Assembly: GCF_000429025.1 (NCBI RefSeq)
Contig: NZ_AUBB01000006.1
Span: 62,001 to 126,000 of the forward strand
Source: Actinospineispora spinosispora DSM 44797
Lineage (GTDB): Bacteria > Actinomycetota > Actinomycetes > Mycobacteriales > Pseudonocardiaceae
DNA: 64,000 nucleotides
Reading direction: 5' to 3'
The notes under the pieces: model-generated
What the model saw: only the letters and a program-made list of their open reading frames with translations
Told to the model about the DNA's origin: nothing
The model's database searches: none
Translations under genes and position numbers: made by a program
Shown here: one piece after another, positions 50,648 to 62,565 of the stretch
Layout of the letters: each line of letters begins with the position of its first letter
Position numbering within the stretch: the stretch's first letter is position 1

Positions 50648-51364
50648 TCAGGTCGGCATCGCCAGCAGGCGTTCGACCACGTCGTCCAGCTTCTCCGCGA
50701 CCACGTGCGGGGCGTCGAACACGTCGGACATGCCGCCCTCGTGCCGGGTGGCGAACCCGGCGAGCAGACCGGCACGCACCGCGCCGTGGACGTCCCAGGC
50801 GTGCACCGCGACCAGCGCGGTGTTCGCACCCACCGCACCGACCCTGCGGCACGCCCAGTGATAGACCGTGGGCGGCGGCTTGAACGAGCTGATCTCCTCC
50901 GTCGAGATCACTCCGCGCAGATAGCTACGCAGCTGCGCCCGGTCGAGCGCGGCGCGAGCGACCTCGGCGGCGCCGTGGGTGAACGCGTAGGCCGGCACCT
51001 TCGCCTTCGCCAGCATGACCAGGGCGGGCTCGACGTCGGGATGCGGCGGCAGCTCGCGGAAGCCGGCCAGCACGTGCTGCACCGCTTCCTCGCTCAACCT
51101 GCGCTCCGTGCTGCGGATCAGCGCGGACCGAGCCACCTCCAGGAACGGTGGCGAGCCGCCGGCCAGGGTGAGTGCCATCCCGTCGCGCAGCGTGCGCGCG
51201 AAGAACAGCTCCAGCTCGTGCCCGGGACGGCCGACGTCGACGAACCGGGGCCGCAGGTACTCCAGGTCGAGCAGAGTCTCGAACACATCGAACAGCACAA
51301 CCTTGGGACGCCGCGCCTTGGTCCGCTCAGGAACCGTGCTCGCCCCGGTCTCGGCCGCTGACAA
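50648..51364 (-). CDS. HAD-superfamily hydrolase (haloacid dehalogenase type II-like)
   Basis: 238 residues. Nucleophile Asp in VVLFDVFETLL (about 25), the Thr/Ser loop AYAFTHG, Lys in SSFKPPP and the acidic AVHAWDVHGA form the HAD active site, in the arrangement of L-2-haloacid dehalogenases. Substrate unknown; such genes in actinomycetes are often mislabelled dehalogenases. The only start in frame is TTG 51364, with a weak ribosome site, so the N-terminus is uncertain. Confidence 0.85.
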   Translation of the reverse strand: MSAAETGASTVPERTKARRPKVVLFDVFETLLDLEYLRPRFVDVGRPGHELELFFARTLRDGMALTLAGGSPPFLEVARSALIRSTERRLSEEAVQHVLAGFRELPPHPDVEPALVMLAKAKVPAYAFTHGAAEVARAALDRAQLRSYLRGVISTEEISSFKPPPTVYHWACRRVGAVGANTALVAVHAWDVHGAVRAGLLAGFATRHEGGMSDVFDAPHVVAEKLDDVVERLLAMPT

Positions 51365-51478
51365 TGCCGCACCGCCTCATCGGAGTCTGATCTTCACGTA
51401 TGTGAGGGATGGTGATCGTAACTCGCCGCGACCAACCCGTCGCTCTGGGTAGCAACCGGGCCGTCGACGGGCGTGTCG

Positions 51479-51961
51479 TCAGCTCTCCGATGAGCCGTGC
51501 GCCGCCGAGTGATAGGCGGCGTGCAGTGCACGTAACCGGGCCATCGCGGCCACCGCACGCTGGCCGTCGACCAGCTGGATCGCCGACACCGGCAGGTACT
51601 CGTCGTCGGGCAGCTCGAGCCGCGCCCAGCGCTCACCGTCCGGGAACCGGACCTCCAGCACCTCCGACCACGGCACGGTGCGGGTGATCAACAGGTTCCG
51701 GACCTCGACGCCGTTCTCGTCCGCACGGACCCGGGCGAGCGTGAGCACCAGAACGCCCAGGGCGATCAGAACGCCGAGCAGCACGATGGCCACCTGGTCG
51801 GCAGTCCGGAAGTACACCCCGGTCGATTCCGTCCGGAGCAGCACCGCGACCGTGGTCATCGCCGCGACCAGCACGATCGCGCTGATCCAGGCGACCCAGC
51901 GCACCCGCAGCGGCCGAATCTCGATCCTTCCCGGGTTCTGCGCGTGCGGGGCCTCGGCCAT
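51479..51961 (-). CDS. PH-domain membrane protein (Rv1417-like)
   Basis: 160 residues. Two hydrophobic helices (about 24-45 and 57-76) are followed by a small PH-like (bPH) domain with VEVRNLLITRTVPWSEVLEVRFPDG. It corresponds in position to mycobacterial Rv1417, next to ribH. The ATG is two bases after the ribH stop, so translation is coupled. Function unknown; the longer open frame to 52171 lies inside ribH. Confidence 0.85.
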   Translation of the reverse strand: MAEAPHAQNPGRIEIRPLRVRWVAWISAIVLVAAMTTVAVLLRTESTGVYFRTADQVAIVLLGVLIALGVLVLTLARVRADENGVEVRNLLITRTVPWSEVLEVRFPDGERWARLELPDDEYLPVSAIQLVDGQRAVAAMARLRALHAAYHSAAHGSSES

Positions 51962-51963
51962 CG

Positions 51964-53742
<1,779 letters not shown>

Positions 53743-53746
<4 letters not shown>

Positions 53747-54375
53747 GACGATCGAGCCTCCTCACCGGCAGCACCGAGATACCCGGTGGCCAACCGTTCC
53801 ACGTACTTGGCAACGACATCGACCTCTAGATTGACCGCGTCACCCGGTCCCCGTATTCCCAACGTCGTATCAGCGAGCGTCGTCGGGATCAATGCGACGG
53901 TGAACGAGTCCCGGTCGGCACCGGCCACGGTCAGCGAGACACCGTCGACCGCGATCGAGCCCTTCTCGACGACGTAGCGCGCGAGCTCGGCGGGCAGACT
54001 GAACCGCACCTCGTCGCTTCGCTCGCCCGGACTGCGGCTGAGCAGCGCACCCACCCCGTCGACGTGCCCCTGGACGATGTGTCCGCCCAGGCGGCCACCG
54101 GCCGGGACCGCGCGCTCCAGGTTCACCTTCGCCCCGGTGACCGCCGCGCCCAGCGAGGTCCGTTTCAGGGTCTCCGGCACCAGTTCCAGGTGGAACACGC
54201 CGTCGGTGGCACCCTCGGCGTCCACGACGGTCAGACAACAGCCGTTCACCGAGATCGAGTCGCCGTGTTTCGCGTCGAGCGACACGGTAGGGCCCCGTAC
54301 CGCGAGCACCACCACGTCGTCATGCCGCCGGACGTCGACGACCTCGCCGACCTCTTCGACAATCCCGGTGAACAT
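53743..54375 (-). CDS. ribE: Riboflavin synthase alpha chain
   Basis: 210 residues, two lumazine-binding repeats: [12 protein letters not shown]...[13 protein letters not shown] and then [14 protein letters not shown]...[13 protein letters not shown]. It converts two lumazines to riboflavin. Its ATG shares a base with the rpe stop (TGATG). No ribD/ribG lies in the cluster. Confidence 0.96.
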
Positions 54376-55058
54376 CAGTGCACTCCTCTGACAACCTGAG
54401 CGGCCGCTTCGGTCGCCCGTGCCCGCAGCGCCTCGACGGCGCGAGCGGGGTCCTCCGCCCCGTACACGGCGGACCCGGCGACGAAACAGTCGACGCCCGC
54501 TTCCGCCGCCTGTTCGATCGTGTCCGCGTTGATCCCACCGTCGATCTCGACGACCACGGTCAGCTCACCCGAGTCGACCAGCCGCCGCGCCTGGCGGACC
54601 TTGTCGAGCACCTCGACGATGAACGACTGGCCGCCGAAACCCGGCTCGACGCTCATCACCAGCAGTGTGTCGTAGTGCTTCAGCAGCTCGACGTACGGCT
54701 CCAGCGGCGTGCCCGGCTTGACCGACAGCCCCGCCTTCGCCCCGGCGGCGCGCAGGTTCGCCGCGAGCTTCACCGGGTCGGCCGCCGCCTCGACGTGCAC
54801 GGTGACGTTGTAGGCGCCCGCCTCCGCGTACCCGACCGCCCAGCGGTCCGGGTCGTCGATCATCAGGTGGCAGTCCAGCGGAATATCGGTCGCCTTGAGC
54901 AACGACTGCACGATCGGCAGACCCAACGTCAGGTTGGGGACGAAATGGGCATCCATCACGTCGACATGCAGCCAGTCCGCGCCGGTCACGGCGGCGGCTT
55001 CGTCAGCGAGCCGAGCAAAGTCAGCGGACAGAATGCTCGGTGCGATCATCGCGGGCAC
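54375..55058 (-). CDS. rpe: Ribulose-phosphate 3-epimerase
   Basis: 227 residues, TIM barrel. [27 protein letters not shown] with the metal ligands, [12 protein letters not shown] and EIDGGI are diagnostic. It links ribulose 5-phosphate to xylulose 5-phosphate for transketolase. The start is GTG 55058 or ATG 55049; neither has a clear ribosome site. It leads the rib genes, as in mycobacteria. Confidence 0.95.
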   Translation of the reverse strand: MPAMIAPSILSADFARLADEAAAVTGADWLHVDVMDAHFVPNLTLGLPIVQSLLKATDIPLDCHLMIDDPDRWAVGYAEAGAYNVTVHVEAAADPVKLAANLRAAGAKAGLSVKPGTPLEPYVELLKHYDTLLVMSVEPGFGGQSFIVEVLDKVRQARRLVDSGELTVVVEIDGGINADTIEQAAEAGVDCFVAGSAVYGAEDPARAVEALRARATEAAAQVVRGVH

Positions 55059-55470
55059 GTCCGCAGGTTACGCCCGAGTGACCCCCCACCACCCCCCGAG
55101 CCCACCCCAAGCCGCGCTGGAGTGATAGTGCTCATACTTCTGGCCTGTTTCGCGCGCCAACGTTCCCGGAAGGCCCTTCGGGCCGACCGGGAACGTTCTC
55201 GGCGGCTCGCCTGACGGCTCGCTGCCTCGGGATTCTTTTCTTCGCGGACCCCTCCGGGGCCCACTCCGAAAAGAACGTCGCCTTCGGCGACGCGCGCGCT
55301 TGCTGCCGCGGCCTGGGAGCCGCCACTCATGCAGTACCCGCCTTCGGCGGAACCCCTTCGGGCGCCTTGCGGGGCCAGCCTTGAGACGTACCTCACTGCC
55401 TGGTCGGTGCCGGATGAGGTGGTTAGGTCGCGGACCGTCCCGCCGCCGCCCCTGCGGTTTCTGCCTCGGG
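55059..55470. other. Intergenic region between rsmB and rpe, with repeat-like sequence
   Basis: 412 bp without a convincing gene. It holds a strong compound hairpin (55159-55197) and a stretch (about 55228-55360) related to the 16.7-kb tandem repeat: GGACCCCTCCG, GGGGCCC, CTCCGAAAA and the hairpins CGTCGCCTTCGGCGACG-like and CCCGCCTTCGGCGG. I looked for FMN riboswitch segments ahead of the rib genes and saw none. Confidence 0.55.
55159..55197. terminator. Compound hairpin between rsmB and rpe
   Basis: AACGTTCCCGG (55159-55169) pairs with CCGGGAACGTT (55187-55197). Inside, after a two-base mismatch on each side, GGCCC pairs with GGGCC around TTC. No U-tract follows. It is far from the rsmB stop (over 270 bp), so it may be a repeat-derived structure rather than a dedicated terminator. 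Confidence 0.55.
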
Positions 55471-56931
55471 TCAGGTTCTTCTCAGTAGGGCCAGGAACAT
55501 TGCGTCTGTGCCGTGGCGGTGGGGCCAGAGCTGGACCGACGGGCCGTCGCCCAAGGCTGGCATGTCCTTCGGGAAGGACTCTCGGGTGTCCAGGCGCTCG
55601 AACTCCGGGTGTTTGCGCAGGACGCTGGCCAGCACCCCGTGGGTTTCGGCCACGTGTGGTGAGCAGGTGGCGTACGCGACGACGCCACCCACCCTGACGT
55701 GACGCAGCGCAGCCGTCAGCAGCTCGCGCTGCAGTGAGGTGAGACCTGCCACATCGGACGGTTCGCGGCGCCACCGTGCCTCCGGGCGACGGCGCAACGC
55801 GCCGAGGCCGGTGCACGGCACGTCCACCAGGACCCGGTCGAACTCGCCTTCCGGGACCGGCGCCGACCGGCCGTCACCCACGTGCACGGTGACCGGGAGA
55901 CCTGCCGTCGCACGGCGCACCAGCTCGGCACGGTGCTCGGCGGGCTCCACCGCGTCCAGGGTGCCGCCGTCCAGCTCGACCAGCCCGGCCAGGATCGCGG
56001 CCTTGCCGCCGGGGCCCGCGCACAGGTCCAGCCACCGTCCGGTGTCCGGTCCGACCAGCGAGGCGTTCGCCAGACCGAGAGCGACCAGCTGGCTGCCCTC
56101 GTCCACGACGACCGCGAGACCTTCGGTCACCGCGTCGAGATCGCCGGGATCGCCCGACCCGGCGTCGAGGCGCACTCCGTACGGCGAGTACGGCGCTTCC
56201 TCCCCGCCGCTGGCCAGCGCCAGCTCCTCCGCGGTGATCACGCCTGGTCGGGCCATCAGGTGGACCGAGGGGCGTGCGTCGTCCGCGGCGAGCAGCTCGG
56301 CGATCTCATCGGACGAACCGGCGAGAGCGTCGACGAACGCCTGCGCGATCCAGACCGGGTGGGCGTGGGCGAACGCGAGGTGCCCGATCGGGTCGGTCTC
56401 CGCATCCGGCGCCAGCTGCGCCACCCACTCCGCCTCGGTGCGCTCCCCGACCTTGCGCAGGATCGCGTTGACGAAACCCGCCGACCGCGAACCAGCCCTT
56501 GCCCGCACCAGCTCCACCGTGGAGTCCACCGCCGCATGAGCGGGGACCCGCGTGCGCAGCAGCTGGTACGTGCCGAGCCGGAGCGCGTCCAGCAACAGCG
56601 ACTCGATGTTGCTCAACGAGCGGGTGGCACACGCCGCGATCACCGAGTCGAGCAGACCCTTCGCCCGGCACGCGCCGTAGCCCAGCTCGGTCGCCAGCGC
56701 CGCGTCCCGACCGGACAGCCGGGCGCGGCGCAGGATCGAGGGCAGCGCGAGGTTCGCGTAGGCGTCCCGCTCCCGAACGGTCGTGAGCAGCTCCAACGCC
56801 GCCGCGCGAGCCGGATCAGCTGGCGGCGGGCCCTGCGGCCCGGTGCGACGGGGCGGCGGTCCGGCGTTGCGCGGCCGGGACGGCCGACGGGGGCGGGACG
56901 GTTTCCCGTCGGAACGTCGCGGAGCGGTCAC
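55471..56931 (-). CDS. rsmB: 16S rRNA m5C967 methyltransferase RsmB (Fmu)
   Basis: 486 residues. A Pro/Arg-rich N-terminus is followed by a NusB-like RNA-binding domain (about 40-175) and a class I methyltransferase with [25 protein letters not shown] and the catalytic Cys in [11 protein letters not shown]. It methylates C967 (E. coli numbering) of 16S rRNA. The GTG start overlaps the fmt stop (GTGA). Confidence 0.95.
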   Translation of the reverse strand: MTAPRRSDGKPSRPRRPSRPRNAGPPPRRTGPQGPPPADPARAAALELLTTVRERDAYANLALPSILRRARLSGRDAALATELGYGACRAKGLLDSVIAACATRSLSNIESLLLDALRLGTYQLLRTRVPAHAAVDSTVELVRARAGSRSAGFVNAILRKVGERTEAEWVAQLAPDAETDPIGHLAFAHAHPVWIAQAFVDALAGSSDEIAELLAADDARPSVHLMARPGVITAEELALASGGEEAPYSPYGVRLDAGSGDPGDLDAVTEGLAVVVDEGSQLVALGLANASLVGPDTGRWLDLCAGPGGKAAILAGLVELDGGTLDAVEPAEHRAELVRRATAGLPVTVHVGDGRSAPVPEGEFDRVLVDVPCTGLGALRRRPEARWRREPSDVAGLTSLQRELLTAALRHVRVGGVVAYATCSPHVAETHGVLASVLRKHPEFERLDTRESFPKDMPALGDGPSVQLWPHRHGTDAMFLALLRRT

Positions 56932-57911
56932 CCGCGCACCTCATCGATCTGGTCCTCGGCCGGCTGCTTCACCGGTGACTCGAGCCGGTCGCCCGGCTCC
57001 GGACGGGCACCGCGGGCCCAGTCGGGCGCCGCCATGACCTTCTTCGCCGCCGGACGCACGGTGTCCAGCTGAACCGGGCCGGTTGCGGTACCCACCAGCA
57101 CGCGTCGCTTCTCCACCCGCAGCTCGCCTGGGCTCAGGGTCGCGGCGCCGTCCGGCTCGACCGGGTGCACCGGTCCGAGCCCGAGCCGCTCACCTCGGAA
57201 GGTCGTCCAGGCCCCCGGCTCCGGCGTGACGGAACGCACCAGCCGATCGACGGCGACCGCGGTGGACCGCCAGTCGACCTCGGCGTCGGCCACCGTGACC
57301 TTCGGCGCGTAGGACACCCCGTCGACCGGCTGCGGAACCGCGCGCAGCGTGCCGTCCTCGATGCCGTCGAGCGCCGCCAGCAGCAGCTCGGAGCCGGACC
57401 GGGCGAGCCGGGCCAGCAGATCCCCCGAGGTGTCCCTGGGCCCGATCGACTCGGTGACCACGCCGAACACCGGTCCGGTGTCCATGCCCTTCTCCAGCTG
57501 GAACACGCTGGCTCCGGTGACCTCGTCACCGTGCCGCACGGCGGCCTGCACCGGTGCGGCGCCGCGCCACGCGGGCAGCACCGAGAAGTGCAGGTTGACC
57601 CAGCCCTTCGCCGGGACGTCGAGCAGCGGCTGCGGCAGCAGCGCGCCGTACGCGACGACGGGGCAGCAGTCGGGGCGGTACGCGGCGAGCGACTCGGCGA
57701 AGTCCGGAGCGGAGGGACGCGGCGGGCGCAGCACCGGGATGTCGTGCGCCGCGGCGAGCTCGGCGACCGGGGACGCGGCGAGCCGCCGCCCTCTGCCGGT
57801 CGGCGCGTCCGGCCGGGTCAGCACCGCGACGACCTCGTGCCGAGGCGAGTCGATCAACGCCAGCAGGGACGGGAGAGCCGGTTCTGGGGTACCGGCGAAG
57901 ACGATTCTCAC
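56928..57911 (-). CDS. fmt: Methionyl-tRNA formyltransferase
   Basis: 327 residues. It formylates initiator Met-tRNA. The catalytic region [19 protein letters not shown] and the N-terminal [13 protein letters not shown] are typical; a C-terminal OB-like domain follows. The GTG start overlaps the def stop, so the formylase and the deformylase are made from one message. Confidence 0.96.
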   Translation of the reverse strand: MRIVFAGTPEPALPSLLALIDSPRHEVVAVLTRPDAPTGRGRRLAASPVAELAAAHDIPVLRPPRPSAPDFAESLAAYRPDCCPVVAYGALLPQPLLDVPAKGWVNLHFSVLPAWRGAAPVQAAVRHGDEVTGASVFQLEKGMDTGPVFGVVTESIGPRDTSGDLLARLARSGSELLLAALDGIEDGTLRAVPQPVDGVSYAPKVTVADAEVDWRSTAVAVDRLVRSVTPEPGAWTTFRGERLGLGPVHPVEPDGAATLSPGELRVEKRRVLVGTATGPVQLDTVRPAAKKVMAAPDWARGARPEPGDRLESPVKQPAEDQIDEVRG

Positions 57912-58468
57912 CGCAGCTTCCCGAACAACGGGTGCGGGCTGGTCTTGATCACCGGTTGGTTCGTGGACTCGGCCGGCTGGAACCACGAGGCGGACCGAAT
58001 CTCGGCCATCGCCTGCTTGCGGAGCTCCGGGTCGAGCCGGTCGAGGAACAGGACGCCGTCGAGGTGGTCGGTCTCGTGCTGGATGCAGCGGGCCAGCAGC
58101 TCGCTGCCCTCGACCTGAACCGGTTCGCCGTGCATGGTCCAGCCGTTGGCGACCACGTGCAGGTGCCGGCGGCAGTTCCAGCGGAACCCGGGAATCGACA
58201 GACAGCCCTCCGGCCCCTCCTGGTACTCCTCCCCGACGAAGTCGAAGGTCGGGTTCACCAGGTGTCCCGCGAAGCCGTCACAGTGGTAGACGAAGACCCG
58301 CAGGCCCACACCGAGCTGCGGCGCCGCCAGACCCGCGCCACCCTCGTCGACCAGCGTGTCGTTCAGGTCGGCGACCAGCTTCCGCAGCTCGACGTCGAAG
58401 TCGGTCACCTCGGCGGCGCGGGTACGCAACACCGGATCACCGAACAGCCGGATCGGCTGAATCGCCAT
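57908..58468 (-). CDS. def: Peptide deformylase
   Basis: 186 residues. All three motifs are present: [16 protein letters not shown] (metal Cys) and QHETDHLDG (HEXXH). It removes the formyl group from new proteins. GAGGAG lies five bases before the ATG. The last ~20 residues extend beyond the usual core, as in other actinomycetes. Confidence 0.97.
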   Translation of the reverse strand: MAIQPIRLFGDPVLRTRAAEVTDFDVELRKLVADLNDTLVDEGGAGLAAPQLGVGLRVFVYHCDGFAGHLVNPTFDFVGEEYQEGPEGCLSIPGFRWNCRRHLHVVANGWTMHGEPVQVEGSELLARCIQHETDHLDGVLFLDRLDPELRKQAMAEIRSASWFQPAESTNQPVIKTSPHPLFGKLR

Positions 58469-58497
58469 TACGCTCCTCTATTCAGGCTAGTGACTAG

Positions 58498-58519
58498 CGA
58501 CCCGAATTCTAGTGGGTCG
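58498..58519 (-). terminator. Short hairpin between priA and def
   Basis: CGACCC (58498-58503) pairs with GGGTCG (58514-58519) around a ten-base AT-rich loop. It lies 11 bp past the priA stop. Confidence 0.4.
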
Positions 58520-58529
58520 GCTCAGTGGT

Positions 58530-60596
58530 CTAGATCTCGTGTGGATCGACCTTGACCCGCACCGGCTCGGGCGCCTTGCGCGCACTGCGGGCGGCCTGGG
58601 CGGCGGTCAACGCGGCGGCCAGCGCACGCGCGTCGCCCCTCGGGACCCGTACCAACGCACGTTCCCGCTGTTCGCCCGCGGAGCCCGGTTCCAGCTCCAC
58701 CGGGCCGAGGATCTCGGCGGAGTCGGGGAAACGGGCCGACGCCAGCACGTCCGCCACCGCGGTGGGGACACCGTCGATCGCGGCCATCCTCACCGAGGGC
58801 GGGAAGCCCAGCTCGGTGCGTGCCGCCAGCTCCGTCTCGGCGTGTCCCGCCGGGTCCCACCGAACCAGCGCCTGGACCACCGCCAGCTCAGGATCGGCCG
58901 CGACCATCACCCGGCCGCCCGCCTGGTGCGGTCTCGCCAGCGCCGCCGCCGCCATCCAGCGCCGCAGCGTCTCCTCCCCCACCCGGAGATCGGATCGGGA
59001 CAGCAGTGCCCAACCGTCCAGCAGCAGGACCGCGCCGTAACCCGCACCGCCGGGGACGTCTTTCACCCAGGGTTCCGCACCGGGCGTCGCGACCACCAGC
59101 GCGGCGCTGTTCGGCACCGAAGTCCGCACGTTCGATCCGCCGCCCGAGCCGCGCACCGGGAACCCGGGGAAGGCGCGGCCCAGCTCCTCCGCCGTCCGGA
59201 CCGCCCCGACCACCGTCGCCCGAGGCCTTCGCGAACCACACGCGGCACAACGGAACGCCGTGTCGGTCACCCCGCACCAGCGGCAGCTCGGCGCACCGGC
59301 CAGCTCCAGCCCGTCCGCACCGGCCCTCGGCAGACCCAGCGGTCCCGCACAGCGCCGGCACCGCGCCGGTTCGCGGCACTGCGCGCAGGCCAGACCCGGC
59401 ACATAGCCGGAGCGTGGTACCTGCACGAGTACCGGTTCACCCCTGCCCAGCGCCGCGCGGGCCACGTCGAACGCGACCCTGGGCAGACGCGCCGCCCGCG
59501 CATTCGGGTCGTCGACCAGCTGCGCCTCGGTCTCGGCGACCGGCGTGATCCTGGGCGCGCTCGCCCGCAGCTCGGTGCGCTCCGCGACGACCTCGCGCGC
59601 CCACCCGGACTGCACCAGCAGCTGCGCCTCGCTCGTCCTGGCGAAGCCGGCGACCAGCAACGCGGCCCCGGTCGCGTGCGCCCGGTACATGAGCACGTCC
59701 CTGGCGTGCGGGTACGGCGCCCTCGGTTCGGCGTGCAGGTCATCGCCGTCGTCCCAGATGGCGAGCAGGCCCGGGTCGCTCAGCGGGGCGAACGCCGCCG
59801 CCCTCGTGCCGACGACGACCTTCACCGCGCCCCTGCGGATGGCCAGCCAGCTGCGGTACCGCTTCGCCGGACCCATGTCCGCGGACAGCTGCGCGACCAG
59901 CTCCTCGCCGACCGACGCGATGCACGCCTCGGCGACCCTGGTCAGGTCCCGCTGATCGGGCACCACGACCAACGCACCGCGACCGCCCGCGACCGCACTC
60001 GCCGCGGCCTCCGCGAGCCTGGACGGCCAGTCCTCCCCCGGCACCGCCTGCCAGACAGCGTGTGCCCGCCGTCCCTCGGTGACCGCGTCCAGCAACGCGG
60101 CACCATGTCGGTACCGGTTCCAGCCGTCCCGGCCGGGCGGTTCGACCGGCGCCGGAACCACCGCCTCCGGTACCGCTTCCGCCTCGGTCTTCGCGTGCCT
60201 CGGCGGCACCGCGAGCCGGACCACGTCGGCGAACGTGCCCGCATAGCGGTCCGCGACCGTGCGGCACAGCTCCACCAGCTCAGCGGACAGCACCGGTTCC
60301 GGCGACACGACCCGCTCCAGCCAGCCCAACCTGCCCTCGTGCTCCGAGCGGGCCAGCCGGGCGAGCAGCACACCGTCGACCAGGCGCCCGGAGAAGCGCA
60401 CCCGCACCCGGACCCCCGGCTGTGCGTCCTGCGCCAGGGTCTCCGGCACGAGGTAGTCGAACGGGCGGTCCAGGTGTGTGAGCGGCGTGTCCACCGCGAT
60501 CTGCGCGACCGGGAGCTCGGGCGCCTCGCGCCGCTCTCCCGGTCGCTTCGCCGTCGAGGCCGTCACGACGCCCCGGAGGTTCTGTACATAGGACAC
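58530..60596 (-). CDS. priA: Primosomal protein PriA (actinobacterial type, no helicase motifs)
   Basis: 688 residues. The N-terminal 3'-DNA-end-binding domain (about 28-130) and the zinc-binding core with four Cys pairs (CAQCREPARCRRC ... CRWCGVTDTAFRCAAC, about 410-465) are intact. The places of Walker A and of the DEEH box read WQAVPGEDWPSR and IWDDGDDLH, so ATP hydrolysis is not expected. This loss is usual for actinobacterial PriA. It probably still loads replication restart factors. The reading frame is whole. Confidence 0.9.
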   Translation of the reverse strand: MSYVQNLRGVVTASTAKRPGERREAPELPVAQIAVDTPLTHLDRPFDYLVPETLAQDAQPGVRVRVRFSGRLVDGVLLARLARSEHEGRLGWLERVVSPEPVLSAELVELCRTVADRYAGTFADVVRLAVPPRHAKTEAEAVPEAVVPAPVEPPGRDGWNRYRHGAALLDAVTEGRRAHAVWQAVPGEDWPSRLAEAAASAVAGGRGALVVVPDQRDLTRVAEACIASVGEELVAQLSADMGPAKRYRSWLAIRRGAVKVVVGTRAAAFAPLSDPGLLAIWDDGDDLHAEPRAPYPHARDVLMYRAHATGAALLVAGFARTSEAQLLVQSGWAREVVAERTELRASAPRITPVAETEAQLVDDPNARAARLPRVAFDVARAALGRGEPVLVQVPRSGYVPGLACAQCREPARCRRCAGPLGLPRAGADGLELAGAPSCRWCGVTDTAFRCAACGSRRPRATVVGAVRTAEELGRAFPGFPVRGSGGGSNVRTSVPNSAALVVATPGAEPWVKDVPGGAGYGAVLLLDGWALLSRSDLRVGEETLRRWMAAAALARPHQAGGRVMVAADPELAVVQALVRWDPAGHAETELAARTELGFPPSVRMAAIDGVPTAVADVLASARFPDSAEILGPVELEPGSAGEQRERALVRVPRGDARALAAALTAAQAARSARKAPEPVRVKVDPHEI

Positions 60597-60601
60597 CGTC
60601 T

Positions 60602-60640
60602 ACCAGACGGCCCGGACACCGACGTCCGGGACCGTCTGGT
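60602..60640 (-). terminator. Hairpin after metK
   Basis: ACCAGACGGCCCGGAC (60602-60617) pairs with GTCCGGGACCGTCTGGT (60624-60640) with one bulged A. It lies 6 bp past the metK stop and 5 bp before priA begins. Confidence 0.75.
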
Positions 60641-60646
60641 CGTCCG

Positions 60647-61849
60647 TCAGGCCCCGGCGGCCGACTTCAGCGCGTCGGCCCGGTCCACCGTCTCCCACGG
60701 CAGGTCCAGGTCGGTCCGGCCGAAGTGGCCGTACGCGGCGGTCGGCGCGTAGATCGGGCGCAGCAGGTCCATGTCCCGGATCAGCGCGGCCGGACGCAGG
60801 TCGAACACCTGGGTGATCGCGTTCTGAATCTTGCTCGGGTCGACGACCTCGGTGCCGAACGTCTCGACGAACAGCCCGACCGGCGCGGCCTTGCCGATCG
60901 CGTAGGCGACCTGGACCTCGGCGCGCTGCGCCAGCCCCGCCGCGACGACGTTCTTGGCCACCCAGCGCATCGCGTACGCGGCGGACCGGTCGACCTTCGA
61001 CGGGTCCTTGCCGGAGAACGCGCCACCGCCGTGGCGGGCCATGCCGCCGTAGGTGTCCACGATGATCTTGCGGCCGGTCAGGCCGGCGTCGCCCATCGGG
61101 CCGCCGATGACGAAGCGGCCGGTCGGGTTGACCAGCAGCCGGGTGTCCGAGGTGTCCAGCTTGAGCGCGGCCAGCTCCGGCTCGACGACGTGGGTCTTGA
61201 TGTCGCCGACCATCTGGCCGTCCAGGTCGACCTCCTCGGCGTGCTGGCTCGACACCACGACGGTGTCCAGCCGGACCGCCTGGTCGCCCGCGTACTCGAT
61301 GGTGACCTGCGTCTTGCCGTCCGGGCGCAGGTAGTCGAGCAGACCGGACTTGCGGACCTCGGTGAGCCTGCGTGCCAGCCGGTGCGCCAGCGCGATCGGC
61401 AGCGGCATCAGCTCAGGGGTGTCCGTGCACGCGTAGCCGAACATCAGTCCCTGGTCCCCCGCACCCTGACGGGCGATCAGGTCCTCGGCTGCCTCGACCC
61501 TGGCCTCGTACGCCGTGTCGACGCCCTGGGCGATGTCGGCGGACTGGGCGCCGATCGCGACGTTGACGCCGCAGGAGTTGCCGTCGAAACCCTTGGCCGA
61601 GGAGTCGTACCCGATCTCCAGGATTCGCTCGCGGACCAGGCCCGGGATGTCCACGTACGCCGACGTGGTCACCTCACCCGCGACATGGACCTGACCTGTC
61701 GTGACCAGTGTCTCCACCGCCACCCGGCTGCGCGGGTCCGCCGCGAGCATCGCGTCCAGCACGGAGTCGCTGATCGCGTCGCACATCTTGTCCGGGTGAC
61801 CCTCGGTCACCGACTCGCTGGTGAACAACCGCCGGCTGCCGCTCGTCAC
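60647..61849 (-). CDS. metK: S-adenosylmethionine synthase
   Basis: 400 residues. It makes SAM from methionine and [27 protein letters not shown], and the P-loop-like [19 protein letters not shown] are all present. GTG start with GAGGGG six bases upstream. I saw no SAM riboswitch in the 225 bp upstream. Confidence 0.97.
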   Translation of the reverse strand: MTSGSRRLFTSESVTEGHPDKMCDAISDSVLDAMLAADPRSRVAVETLVTTGQVHVAGEVTTSAYVDIPGLVRERILEIGYDSSAKGFDGNSCGVNVAIGAQSADIAQGVDTAYEARVEAAEDLIARQGAGDQGLMFGYACTDTPELMPLPIALAHRLARRLTEVRKSGLLDYLRPDGKTQVTIEYAGDQAVRLDTVVVSSQHAEEVDLDGQMVGDIKTHVVEPELAALKLDTSDTRLLVNPTGRFVIGGPMGDAGLTGRKIIVDTYGGMARHGGGAFSGKDPSKVDRSAAYAMRWVAKNVVAAGLAQRAEVQVAYAIGKAAPVGLFVETFGTEVVDPSKIQNAITQVFDLRPAALIRDMDLLRPIYAPTAAYGHFGRTDLDLPWETVDRADALKSAAGA

Positions 61850-62074
61850 TCCACACCCCTCATCGCTTCGGTACCTGACTTGTCCCCGAACACTAGTCGA
61901 CGCACCTGGGGCGGACCGTGTGAAGGACGGCGAATATCACATGTCCCCTGCTCACTACCAGCCCCAAATGAACACTCCCCCCGACGCTGCGTTACCCAAT
62001 CCCGCTGGCGTCGTTGATGTGAGTGAATGCCGCACCCCAGCGACCGTTCCTTGAGAGAGGTAGAGGTAGGACCA

Positions 62075-62479
62075 ATGCCCAAGCCACAACTGACAGGACG
62101 CCTCGCCGCGATGGTCGGCCTGAGCGCTGCACTCGCCACGGCGACCCTGGTTGCCGTCGCTGCTCCGGCATTCGCCGCGGACGCACGTCAGACCACCTGC
62201 TCCGAGCAGGTCCGTGTCCGTTCCCAGCCGAAGGCCGACGCCCCTGTCATCGGCAGCTGCAAGGCGGGCGAGAAGGTCACGGTCGACGAGTCGAAGGACG
62301 GCTTCACCCACCTGGTCAACAAGCAGGGCTGGGCGTCGAGTGAGTACGTCACCGGCGAGAAGAAGAAGGACGACGCCGACAGCGACAGCACCGACCCGAG
62401 TGACAAGAACGACTCGGACCGCCGCAACAACGACGATGACGACGACGATGGCGGCAGCGGCATCCTCGGCGGGCTCTGA
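62075..62479 (+). CDS. Secreted SH3-domain protein with acidic tail
   Basis: 134 residues. A signal peptide (cleavage likely after AFA, about 34) is followed by a bacterial SH3 domain: QVRVRSQPKADAPVIGSCKAGEKVTV and GWASSEYV. The C-terminus (about 98-134) is strongly acidic, with a run of six Asp, then GGSGILGGL. SH3 domains of this kind bind cell wall peptides. ATG 62075 is chosen (GAGGTAGG upstream). The acidic tail may bind cations or the wall; its role is unknown. Confidence 0.82.
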   Translation: MPKPQLTGRLAAMVGLSAALATATLVAVAAPAFAADARQTTCSEQVRVRSQPKADAPVIGSCKAGEKVTVDESKDGFTHLVNKQGWASSEYVTGEKKKDDADSDSTDPSDKNDSDRRNNDDDDDDGGSGILGGL

Positions 62480-62509
62480 GCCGACGCCGAGCCCCACAGC
62501 TTGATACCG

Positions 62510-62546
62510 CGCGGCCCGACCTACTCACTGAGTGGGTCGGGCCGCG
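62510..62546. terminator. Terminator between SH3 gene and coaBC
   Basis: CGCGGCCCGACC (62510-62521) pairs exactly with GGTCGGGCCGCG (62535-62546). The loop contains ACTCACTGAGT. GTGTTGTTTC follows on the plus strand. It serves the converging genes. Confidence 0.85.
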
Positions 62547-62565
62547 GTGTTGTTTCCGAGGACTC

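Noticed and set aside
55059..55470. FMN riboswitch upstream of rpe and the rib genes
   Set aside because: The conserved FMN aptamer segments are not visible; the region is repeat-like sequence instead.
58530..60596. PriA as a decayed pseudogene because helicase motifs are missing
   Set aside because: The frame is full length, the zinc cysteines are all present, and loss of the ATPase motifs is usual in actinobacterial PriA.
61850..62074. SAM riboswitch upstream of metK
   Set aside because: I could not find the paired elements of any SAM riboswitch class by eye; a covariance-model scan would settle it.
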